Of a DNA stretch of 64,000 nt, positions 56,870 through 64,000 are shown one piece after another. The notes below the pieces were generated by a model. It saw only the letters and a program-made list of their open reading frames with translations. It did not search any database and was not told the DNA's origin. The translations under genes and the position numbers were made by a program. This DNA is from Corella eumyota. Lineage: Eukaryota > Chordata > Ascidiacea > Phlebobranchia > Corellidae. The stretch covers positions 7,378,001 to 7,442,000 of the forward strand of contig OY720103.1 in the NCBI GenBank assembly GCA_963082875.1, read 5' to 3'. Numbering within the stretch: position 1 is the first letter of the stretch; every line of letters begins with the position of its first letter.

Positions 56870-57452
56870 CTGCAAATTGGTTTAAATAAAAGCTGGCTAG
56901 TTGACACAATCACAATTGGCCAAAAATTTTCTACTGTTAGTGGTAGAATCCACGCCTTCCACGCAAAGAATCCAAGTTCGATTCCCAGCCAATGCAAATT
57001 TTATTTATTTGATGAGATCAAGTTTTCATGTTATTTTATTAAGCGACCGCTGAATTGTTGGCCTTATTATTATCTTTTACACTAAGTATTTTAGGAATTT
57101 AAAAGAAACGATTATATATCGTAGGAAACTAACTAAAAAATAATTTATTAAGAAACAAAACTGGCTCTATTCATTTTATTTTTTTTCTTAATTCTCTATT
57201 CTTAATTAAACACGTTTTTATTCAGTATAGACAATTCGGCAAGAGAAATTAATAATTAAAAACACTTTATTATTTACCAATTACACGATAGGCAAAATAA
57301 CAATACAATTGTGCTTTTTTCGCAATATTGTTTTAAGATTTTATGTTTGTAAATTTATGAATTAAATGTTAAAATTTATGTAAATAACAAAAAAAGAATA
57401 TAAATATCACTAATTAAAATATTTAAATTAGATAATTTAAATACCATTTAAA
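56870..57452 (+). repeat. tRNA-Gly-headed repeat, third copy
   Basis: It carries the 3' two thirds of a tRNA-Gly-like sequence (56,935-56,995), then GAGATCAAGTTTTCATG, GCGACCGCTGAATTGTTGGCC, the ATAATTTATTAAGAAACAAA block and about 200 bp shared with the 57,453 and 59,833 blocks, ending ...AATTTAAATACCATTTAAATGCG, where the next copy begins. Confidence 0.8.
56935..56996 (+). pseudogene. tRNA-Gly pseudogene, 5' truncated
   Basis: The sequence TTAGTGGTAGAATCCACGCC through GATTCCCAGCCAATGC matches the tRNA-Gly at 59763 from the D loop to the 3' end. The 5' acceptor strand is gone and the anticodon stem is mismatched. Not functional. Confidence 0.8.
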
Positions 57453-58167
57453 TGCGACCGCTGAATTGTTGGCCTTATTATTATTTTTTACATTACGTAT
57501 TTTGGCACATTAAAATAAACCATAATATTTCGTAAGGAAACTAACCCAAAAAATAATTTATTAAAAAACAAGACTGGCGCCTTGCTAGTTTTTGCTTCAT
57601 TCTTAATTAATCACGTTTTTATTAGGCATAGTCAGTTTGGCAAGAAAAATTAATTAACGAAATCACTTTATTATTCACCAAGTAAACAAAAGGCAAAATA
57701 ATAATACAATTGTGCTTTTTCCGCAATATTGTTTTAAGATTGTATGTTTGTAAATTTATGAAGTAAATGTTGAAATTTATCTAAATAATAAAAAAAGAAT
57801 ATAAATATCACTAATTAATTTATTTAAATTAGGTAATTTAAATACCATTAAGTTATGTGTCTTATGTTATAGCAAAATATTTACAGTGATTAACGAGTTT
57901 GTAATAAAGTTTAAAATAATTTTAATTAGAAATAAACTTATTTTTAAAATATTTGCTACAAATAATATTAGTTAATTTTGGTAATTTAAACACTTATATG
58001 TAAATTATTTTCCATATTTAAGTCTTGTCGTAAATATTGGTAATTTATTTAATTAAAACAAGCGCAAGGGATTTTTATGGCGATATAAATAAAATTACAC
58101 AACGCCGTGTAAAAATTTCAAATACAATCAAGAATTAACAGATATCTGTGTTTAGAAACAACAATGT

Positions 58168-58238
58168 CAAAAAAGGCATTTGAACCGTTGACTGTTGGTT
58201 TAAAAGTTCAACGCTCTACCAACTGAGCTAACCGGGCA
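58168..58238 (-). pseudogene. tRNA-Lys(TTT) pseudogene
   Basis: Read on the - strand: GCCCGGTTAGCTCAGTTGGT, then AGAGCGTTGAACTTTTAAAC, a good tRNA-Lys D arm and a TTT anticodon. The anticodon stem is mismatched, and the 3' acceptor strand (...TGCCTTTTTTGAC) does not pair with the 5' strand. Not functional. Confidence 0.75.
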
Positions 58239-58904
58239 CGTTTGCTGTTACTGTGTGCTTTGTAGCTTGATTATAGAAACCATTTGTAAAAAAAATTTGT
58301 CACCAAATAAAAATAAATTAATTTAACATTTTAATTTTTTCAAAATCACTTAAAAATATCTAAATAATACATTTGTTATATATTTTCTGGAGTAAATGAC
58401 GATGGTACTCTGTTTGAAAAATTGGTTTTATTTATAAATTTAAAAAGCGTAAGTTTACGTTTAAACAATTAATAATAATAATAAAAAACAAAATGTTAAT
58501 AAAATTACTTAATTTTTTTAAGTTGAATAATTAAAATTTTAAAACTTAAATTAACTTGCATTAGGTTGTTATGTGTTTGATTAATGATTTACAAATTATA
58601 TGAGTAACGAGTTTAAACATATTTTTTAGACACCCTTTTTTTAAATGTTATTTGAACTTTAAATTGCTTAACGTAATTAATATTGTTTAATTTATTTAAT
58701 TTATATAATTTAAATACCTATGCATCAGTTAGTTTGTATTATTAAGTCCGTAGCGTGAACATTGGCAACTTTTACGTAAGAAACTAACTCGGACAATTTT
58801 TATGACGACTTAGACTGATAAAAAGTAGCATTACAAATTTAAATTCTTGTTTGAAAGATAGTACTTATTTGTGCATAGAAGCAACAATAATCGATAATTG
58901 ATTT

Positions 58905-58965
58905 AATACTTGGCGTTTAAATTAAAAGTCCAACGTTCTGCCAACACAGTCACCACACAACGCCT
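58905..58965 (-). pseudogene. Second degenerate tRNA-Lys(TTT)
   Basis: Read on the - strand: GTTGGCAGAACGTTGGACTT followed by TTAATTTAAACG corresponds to the D-loop to anticodon part of tRNA-Lys (usually GTTGGTAGAGC..TTGGACTTTTAATC). The acceptor and T arm are lost. Confidence 0.6.
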
Positions 58966-59035
58966 TTTACTGTGATGTGCTCGGATTTTTAAATGTAGTT
59001 ACTTTTTAAGTCTTTGGTACTAATAGAAAATAAAT

Positions 59036-59589
59036 TTACATTCTATTTTATTTTCATTTTGACAAATTAAAAAAAAATAAACACAAATGTTAGTTAATTT
59101 TTTTTGTAGATTTTTTAGTATTTTTTAATTTTGTTGACTATATGAGTCATTTTCATATAATTTTATATTAAAAATTGGAACAACAACTAACAAAACGTAT
59201 AGTTGAATATATTAAAATAGAATGGAGTTAATAAATTAAAAAAAATAAAACATTAATATTCCGACGGAAGAAAAATTATTTTTAATTTTGCAAATATCCG
59301 TGATAATCACAATGTCCATAACGTAACAATTGCAAGGTATTGTACGAAAAATTAAATAAATATTTAGTAAAGCACATTATTGCAGTAATTTTTGTAATAA
59401 CTCTTTATAAAAAAATATTTAGTGAAAATTTATAAGTTAAAATATTTAAATTTCTTCTTAATTTAAAAAAAAATTCAGAAATAATCATATCAAGTTCTTA
59501 ATTTGGTCCATTTTATGGCGTTTTTACCGCCTAATAATATAAATATCTTTTACATAGTCAAGAAGTTAAGTTTACTGGCTTTCAACCAG
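59036..59589. other. Gap: AT-rich spacer between repeat copies
   Basis: Extremely AT-rich, with no ORF, RNA gene or clear repeat. Confidence 0.5.
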
Positions 59590-59762
59590 GCGGGCAAATT
59601 GGATATTCGGTGTAGAAGTTATTATCTAATTTCGATAATACAAATATTATTTAGTTAGTAACACAGCAATTATGAATCTGTTGGTACAAATTAATTATGA
59701 TTAAATTTTTCGGCGTTTATTTTTATCTACGCAGTATAATAACCTCCGCTAATTTTCAACAA

Positions 59763-59833
59763 GCATTGGTGGTTCAGTGGTAGAATCCTCGCCTGCCACG
59801 CGGGGGGCCCGGGTTCGATTCCCGGCCAATGCA
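59763..59833 (+). tRNA. tRNA-Gly-GCC: tRNA-Gly (anticodon GCC)
   Basis: The 71-nt sequence folds as a complete cloverleaf: acceptor GCATTGG/CCAATGC with discriminator A, D arm GTTC...GAAT, anticodon stem CTCGC/GCGGG with loop CTGCCAC (anticodon GCC), and T arm CCGGG-TTCGATT-CCCGG. It reads glycine codons GGC and GGT. A-box (TGGTTCAGTGG) and B-box (GGTTCGATTCC) are intact, so RNA polymerase III could transcribe it, and a T run (TTTTTTTT) starts 3 bases after the 3' end as a terminator. It matches the conserved animal tRNA-Gly almost perfectly. Confidence 0.95.
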
Positions 59834-59834
59834 A

Positions 59835-59843
59835 TTTTTTTTC
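59835..59843 (+). terminator. Pol III T-run terminator
   Basis: An uninterrupted run of T begins within a few bases of the tRNA-Gly 3' end, as expected for polymerase III termination. Confidence 0.7.
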
Positions 59844-60594
59844 TTTTATGAGATCAAGTTTTCAATTTATTTCATTAAATGCGGCCGCTGAATGGTTGGC
59901 CTTAATATTATTTTTTACATTACGTATTTTGGCAAATTAAAAGAAACGATAATATATCGTAAGAAAACTAAACTAAAAAATAATTTATTAAAAAACAAGA
60001 CTGGCGCCTTGCTAGTTTTTGCTCCATTCTTAATTAATCACGTTTTTATTAGGCATAGTCAGTTTGTCAAGAGAAATTAATTAACGAAAACACTTTATTA
60101 TTTACCAAGTAAACGATAGGCAAAATAACAATGCAATTGTGCTTTTTCCGCAATATTGTTTTAAGATTTTATGTTTGTAAATTTATGAAGTAAATGTTAA
60201 AATTTATGTAAATAATAAAAAAAGAATATAAATATCATTAATTAATTTATTTAAATTAGATAATTTAAATACCATTAAGTTATGTGTCTTTTGTTATAGC
60301 AAAATATTTACAGTGATTAATGAGTTTGTAATAAACTTTAAAATAATTTTAATTGGAATTAAACTTATTTTTACAATATTTACTACAAATAATATTAGTT
60401 AATTTTGGTAATTTAAACACTTATATGCAAATTAATTTGCATATTTAAGTCTTGTCGCAAATATTGGTAATTTATTTAATTAAAAAAAGCGCAAGGGGTT
60501 TTTATGGCGATATAAATAAAATTACACGATGTCGTGTAAAAATTTTAAACACAATCAAGAATTAACACATATCTGTGTTTAGAAACAACAACGT

Positions 60595-60664
60595 CAAAAA
60601 AGGCATTTGAACCGTTGACTGTTGGTTTAAAAGTTCAACGCTCTACCAACTGAGCTAGCCGAGC
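60595..60664 (-). pseudogene. tRNA-Lys(TTT) pseudogene, second block
   Basis: Counterpart of the 58,168-58,238 sequence. On the - strand it reads GCTCGGCTAGCTCAGTTGGT, then AGAGCGTTGAACTTTTAAAC, with the same unpaired 3' end. Differences from copy 1 lie in the acceptor strand. Confidence 0.75.
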
Positions 60665-61337
60665 ACGTTTGCTGTTACTGTGTGCTTTGTAGCTTGATTA
60701 TAGTAACCATTTGTAAAAAAATTTTGTCACCAAATAAAAATAAATTAATTTAACATTTTAATTTTTTCAAAATCACTTAAAAATATTTAAACGATACATT
60801 TGTTATATATTTTCTGAAGTAAATGACGTTGGTACTATGTCTAATAAATTGTTTTTATTTATAAATTTAAAAAGCGTAAGTTTACGTTTAAACAATTAAT
60901 AATAATAATAAAAAACAAAATGTTAATAAAATTACTTAATTTATTTAAGTTGGATAATTAAAATTTTAATACTTAAATTAATTTGCATTAGGTTGTTATG
61001 TGTTTGATTAATGATTTACAAATTATATGAGTAACGAGTTTAAACATATTTTTTAGACACCTTTTTTTAATTTTATTTGAACTTTAAATTGCTTAACGTA
61101 TTTAATATTGTTTAATTTATTTAATTTCTATAATTTAAATACCTATGCATCAGTTAGTTTGTATTATTAAGTCCGTAGCGTGAACATTGGCAACTTTTAC
61201 GTAAGAAACTAACTCGGACAATTTTTATGACGACATAGACTGATAAAAAGTAGCATTAAAAATTTAAATTCTTGTTTGAAAGATAGCACTTATTTGTGCA
61301 TTGAAGCAACAATAATCGATAATTGATTTAATACTTG

Positions 61338-61388
61338 GCGTTTAAATTAAAAGTCCAACGTTCTGCCAACACAGTCACCACACAACGC
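61338..61388 (-). pseudogene. Second degenerate tRNA-Lys, second block
   Basis: Equivalent of the 58,905-58,965 fragment, almost identical, in the same position within the duplicated block. Confidence 0.6.
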
Positions 61389-61445
61389 TTTTTATTGTGA
61401 TGTGCTCGGATTTTTAAATGTAGTTACTTTTTAAGTCTTTGGTAC

Positions 61446-61935
61446 TGTTACAAGGAAAGTTTGATCGTCTCGTAATTTAGCCTAACGTTTAGGTGGCGAT
61501 ATAATAAAGGTCCGAATTGTATTAAACCCTCACCCTTAACTGTTTATTAGGACGAGACGATCTTTCTAATTTAGTAAAACCTAGGATACCCCGCTTTAAC
61601 GGTCCACCGTAAAAACCAAGTTGGCTAACTCTGTTATTTATATTAACATGTACGGTAGGTGTGTAAACTTACTTTTAATATTCGATAAAAACTACTAAAA
61701 CAATACTTGCGATAAAAACATAAGAGTAATAAAACAGTATAAAAACAACACAACTACACCTAACCGCACCCAAGTCAGAACTAATCTTTTGGTAGGCGCT
61801 ACATACAACATTCGGCGCTACATTTACGTTTAGGACAAGAAATCCCGATAAGGTTAATTAATTAGATATACTAGGGCATATACAGACTATCAGGTGTCAG
61901 GAGCCACCGACGCATGACAAAACATATATGTTACA
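61446..61935 (-). repeat. 3' LTR of the gypsy element
   Basis: A 490-bp unit with TGTTAC...GTTACA ends. On the - strand it follows the purine run AAGTGGGGGGG (complement of 61936-61946), the expected primer site for plus-strand synthesis. It is bounded on its other side by sequence of the 1.6-kb repeat. Confidence 0.85.
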
Positions 61936-61946
61936 CCCCCCCACTT
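61936..61946 (-). promoter_or_regulatory. Polypurine tract
   Basis: AAGTGGGGGGG on the - strand directly abuts the LTR start (TGTAAC). Its position and purine content match the RNase H-resistant primer of LTR retrotransposons. Confidence 0.8.
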
Positions 61947-62396
61947 AAATACAACCAACTCCTGTGGTTGAAATACTACGAAAAACAGATTCCTTATGAC
62001 ATAAAGAAAACATTAACATGTACAATACTTAGAGGTAAAAAAAAACGTAGACCTGCAATAACATTGTGATACAAAAAGTGAAACAAACATTTAAATACTA
62101 CTAAAGGCACGACAACAACAAAATCTGAACTTTTACGTTACAGGAAAATTCAATACAACAACAAACTATTTAAGTGTAAGCGTTAATAGTGTTTTAAATA
62201 ACAAATACAATTAAGAGTAAAAAAAAACAAGAAACGCATTATAAACTACAAAACATGTTTAAGTGAAAGAAAAAAACAATACTGTTGGTTATGATCAACG
62301 CAAGTCTAAAGTGACAATAATGTGCAAGTAAACAAAAACGAGGGCAATTTAGTGAGGTAATAAAAAAAATAACAGTAAAAAAACAGTCAATGTAAA

Positions 62397-63983
62397 CTAG
62401 ATGTCAATAACCTCAATGTCCGGATAGAAGTGGGTCCGCTTTCTAATGCGTTGGGGACGTGAAGTTGTTGGCTCAGTTAACACCAAATTGTCACTATTTT
62501 CCATTGGTAGTCCCACATGCGTTGCCTCACTGTCTGGGGTTAATGTGGGTTCAGTGTGCCTTGTATTAAGCATGTTCCCTAGAATAGGTGGCCTCACACA
62601 GGTTGGCTCGTTAAAAGTATATGATGTTGCCTCTGTTGAGGTCCCTGTAAATAATTTTAACCGGTTAAAATGTACCATTTGGGATTTACCTTCTTTATTT
62701 TTTATGACATAATTAACGTTATTTAATATCTTTTCTACAATAAAAGGTCCCTTATAAGGTAAATGGAACTTCTTCGATTTATTTAGAGGTATGGCTGGGT
62801 TCGTTAAAAGTACATTATCACCAATTTTAAATGGGACGCCATGTTGTTTCTTGTCGTAATTTCTTTTCATACGTTCTCGTTGTTTTTCCAAGGTTTTACG
62901 GGCAGTGTCTTGGGCTGACTTTAGGCGTTTGCTTAAGTCCTCGACTAGTGTCTTGTATGGCGTTGCTTCTGTCGGACACCCCGTTCCTGCGTCGCCTGGC
63001 AGACGTAACTTGTGGCCGGTCAGCAAGTAGTGCGGCGAATACCCGGTGCTTTCATGAATACTAGCGTTATAGGAGGCTACCACTGCGGGTAGAGTGATAT
63101 CCCAACCCGTTTCATCGCTTTGAACGTAATTACGTAGCATGGACGCGATAGCTCGATTGTTTCGCTCTACGCCTCCATTTCCGGCTGGATGATATGCAGT
63201 TGTTCTTGATTTTTTACTACCCATAAGCTTGAGCAGCTCCTGGAAAAGTTGACTTTCAAAGTTTGTTCCACGGTCAGAATGAACTATTTCAGGCACCCCG
63301 TGTACCGTAAACCAGTTGCTGAAAAGTATCGAAGCCGTTTCAGTTGCTGTCTGGTGTCGCATAGGCCAAGCGCGTACATACTTTGTAAAAATGTCACACG
63401 CTACGAAAATGAAACGGTTTCCGGATTTGGTTATGGGTAGTGGACCCATCACATCTATTTGAATGCGTTGCATTGGTCGATCTTCTGACGATGGTATTAA
63501 TGGCGCTTGTGGGTTTTGAGTCGCTCTTTTATTAAGATTACAGTCATTGCATCGTTTGCAATATGCTTCTGTGTGACTTCTCCAGTGATGCCAATAAAAT
63601 CTTTCATTTATTTTGGCGCAGGTTTTGCTAATTCCAAGATGTCCGCCACCATGTGGACTATCGTGAAATTTTATTAGGACCGTATCTATTAAAGAATCAG
63701 GCAGTACAACTTTGTAGACCATTTGCGCTGACAAGGACGAACATTTTTCACCAAAGTAAACAATATTATTTCTACACACCAAGTGGTCGAATTTGTTCCA
63801 GTAGTGTTTACTGGCTGGAGTAGTGTTCCAGTAGTGTTTACTGGCTGGAGGTAAATTTTCCGTTTTTTGGTTTGGTCTTATTCCCTTTTTTAACCAATCA
63901 AAAATGGAGGGTATGTTTTTATCAGCCTGTTGTAATTCCGCGATTTTTGTTTTTGATATCTCTGGCTCGAGGCTGAATTCCAA
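62397..63983 (-). CDS. Gypsy integrase region of pol
   Basis: Open 528-codon frame. After a short spacer with an internal 10-residue repeat (PASKHYWN twice) comes the zinc-binding HHCC part (HLGISKTCAKINERFYWHHW, CKRCNDCNLNKR). The catalytic core follows: RIQIDVMGPLP (Asp), VHSDRGTNFES (Asp) and AYHPAGNGGVERNNRAI (Glu). The C-terminal part holds KIGDNVLLTNPA and KGPFIVEKILNNVNYVI, typical of the gypsy integrase GPY region, then a long Thr/Pro/Glu-rich tail of about 90 residues ending in TGA/TAG context before the LTR. The true start lies upstream, beyond or near the window end. No breaks are seen in this part. 61,947-62,396 is noncoding. Confidence 0.9.
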   Translation of the reverse strand: MEFSLEPEISKTKIAELQQADKNIPSIFDWLKKGIRPNQKTENLPPASKHYWNTTPASKHYWNKFDHLVCRNNIVYFGEKCSSLSAQMVYKVVLPDSLIDTVLIKFHDSPHGGGHLGISKTCAKINERFYWHHWRSHTEAYCKRCNDCNLNKRATQNPQAPLIPSSEDRPMQRIQIDVMGPLPITKSGNRFIFVACDIFTKYVRAWPMRHQTATETASILFSNWFTVHGVPEIVHSDRGTNFESQLFQELLKLMGSKKSRTTAYHPAGNGGVERNNRAIASMLRNYVQSDETGWDITLPAVVASYNASIHESTGYSPHYLLTGHKLRLPGDAGTGCPTEATPYKTLVEDLSKRLKSAQDTARKTLEKQRERMKRNYDKKQHGVPFKIGDNVLLTNPAIPLNKSKKFHLPYKGPFIVEKILNNVNYVIKNKEGKSQMVHFNRLKLFTGTSTEATSYTFNEPTCVRPPILGNMLNTRHTEPTLTPDSEATHVGLPMENSDNLVLTEPTTSRPQRIRKRTHFYPDIEVIDI

Positions 63984-64000
63984 ACTTTCAATTGCGTTGC

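Larger units (their letters stand above)
57453..59035 (+). repeat. 1.6-kb repeat block, copy 1
   Basis: This block matches 59,877-61,445 along its length with only scattered differences. It starts AAATGCGACCGCTGAATTGTTGG and ends ...TTTTTAAGTCTTTGGTACT. It carries two degenerate tRNA-Lys sequences on the - strand. It lacks the tRNA-Gly head, being joined directly to the end of the third, shorter copy. No ORF is supported within it. Confidence 0.9.
59590..61445 (+). repeat. tRNA-Gly-headed repeat, fullest copy (copy 2 of the 1.6-kb block)
   Basis: The fullest copy of the family: leader (59,590-59,762, GGCGGGCAAATTGGATATTC..., TTATTTAGTTAGTAACACAG), tRNA-Gly, trailer and the 1.6-kb block that matches 57,453-59,035. 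Two degenerate tRNA-Lys copies lie at equivalent places. It ends at GGTAC, where the gypsy LTR starts; in copy 1 the sequence continues CTAATAGAAAATAAATTTAC. Confidence 0.9.
61446..64000 (-). mobile_element. Ty3/gypsy retrotransposon, 3' part, continues past the window
   Basis: The element is on the - strand. Its 3' LTR (61446-61935) comes first in window coordinates, followed by the polypurine tract and the integrase half of pol. The rest lies beyond 64,000. The visible coding part is uninterrupted, so what is in view looks whole. The element sits in the second copy of the 1.6-kb repeat, after GGTAC. A recent insertion is likely, but the second LTR needed for dating is not in view. Confidence 0.9.

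Noticed and set aside
58168-58238. Functional tRNA-Lys gene
   Set aside because: The anticodon stem is mismatched and the acceptor strands do not pair. The same faults recur in the second copy.

Overview
This is AT-rich invertebrate-type animal DNA. Compact introns (about 57-140 bp) with ordinary GT...AG ends, a nuclear tRNA gene, and hAT, Harbinger, Helitron, LINE, Ty3/gypsy and Polinton elements all point to a metazoan nuclear genome. The phylum cannot be fixed from sequence alone. Nothing looks bacterial, organellar or like a free virus. Most of the window is layered mobile DNA with few convincing host genes.

Layout. 1-7.6 kb: unrecognised coding scraps, a solo LTR (719-1759), a short tandem duplication and a decayed gypsy remnant. 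7.6-12.3 kb: a string of exon-like segments on the + strand, perhaps a decayed gene ending in a Kelch-like motif, split by a well-bounded 3.1-kb hAT transposon with an 8-bp target duplication. 12.5-13.1 kb: a LINE RNase H tail. 13.1-13.7 kb: a five-exon gene for an 87-residue acidic protein ending in a SUMO-interaction-like motif; every intron is phase 1. 13.8-22.1 kb: a broken Polinton with polymerase B, packaging ATPase, integrase with chromodomain, minor capsid-type and major capsid genes. 22.1-22.5 kb: a small two-exon coding segment on the - strand. 22.5-25.7 kb: a parvovirus-like fossil with its capsid gene ahead of an HUH/SF3-helicase gene, followed by 157-bp tandem repeats.

26.5-33.5 kb: an orphan coding-like stretch, an unrecognised 210-residue - strand ORF, an APE-type LINE on the - strand and repeat-rich DNA. 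33.9-36.7 kb: a Harbinger element with a complete four-exon Myb/SANT gene and a convergent DDE transposase. 37.2-46.8 kb: one Helitron scrap, a gypsy element with integrase ahead of reverse transcriptase (Gmr1 type), and a Helentron-like Helitron with Rep, AP-endonuclease and a possible cysteine protease. The Helentron is interrupted by a second copy of the solo LTR and has lost most of its helicase.

47-61.4 kb: AT-rich satellite monomers, transposon-like coding scraps, a 155-bp minisatellite, and a repeat family that carries a tRNA-Gly gene (one copy looks functional) and degenerate tRNA-Lys copies, duplicated over about 1.6 kb. 61.4-64 kb: the 3' LTR, polypurine tract and open integrase region of a gypsy element, inserted into the last repeat copy and running off the window.

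The most notable arrangement is the parvovirus-like fossil lying directly after, and on the same strand as, a Polinton. That is the pair of lineages proposed to have combined in the origin of bidnaviruses.
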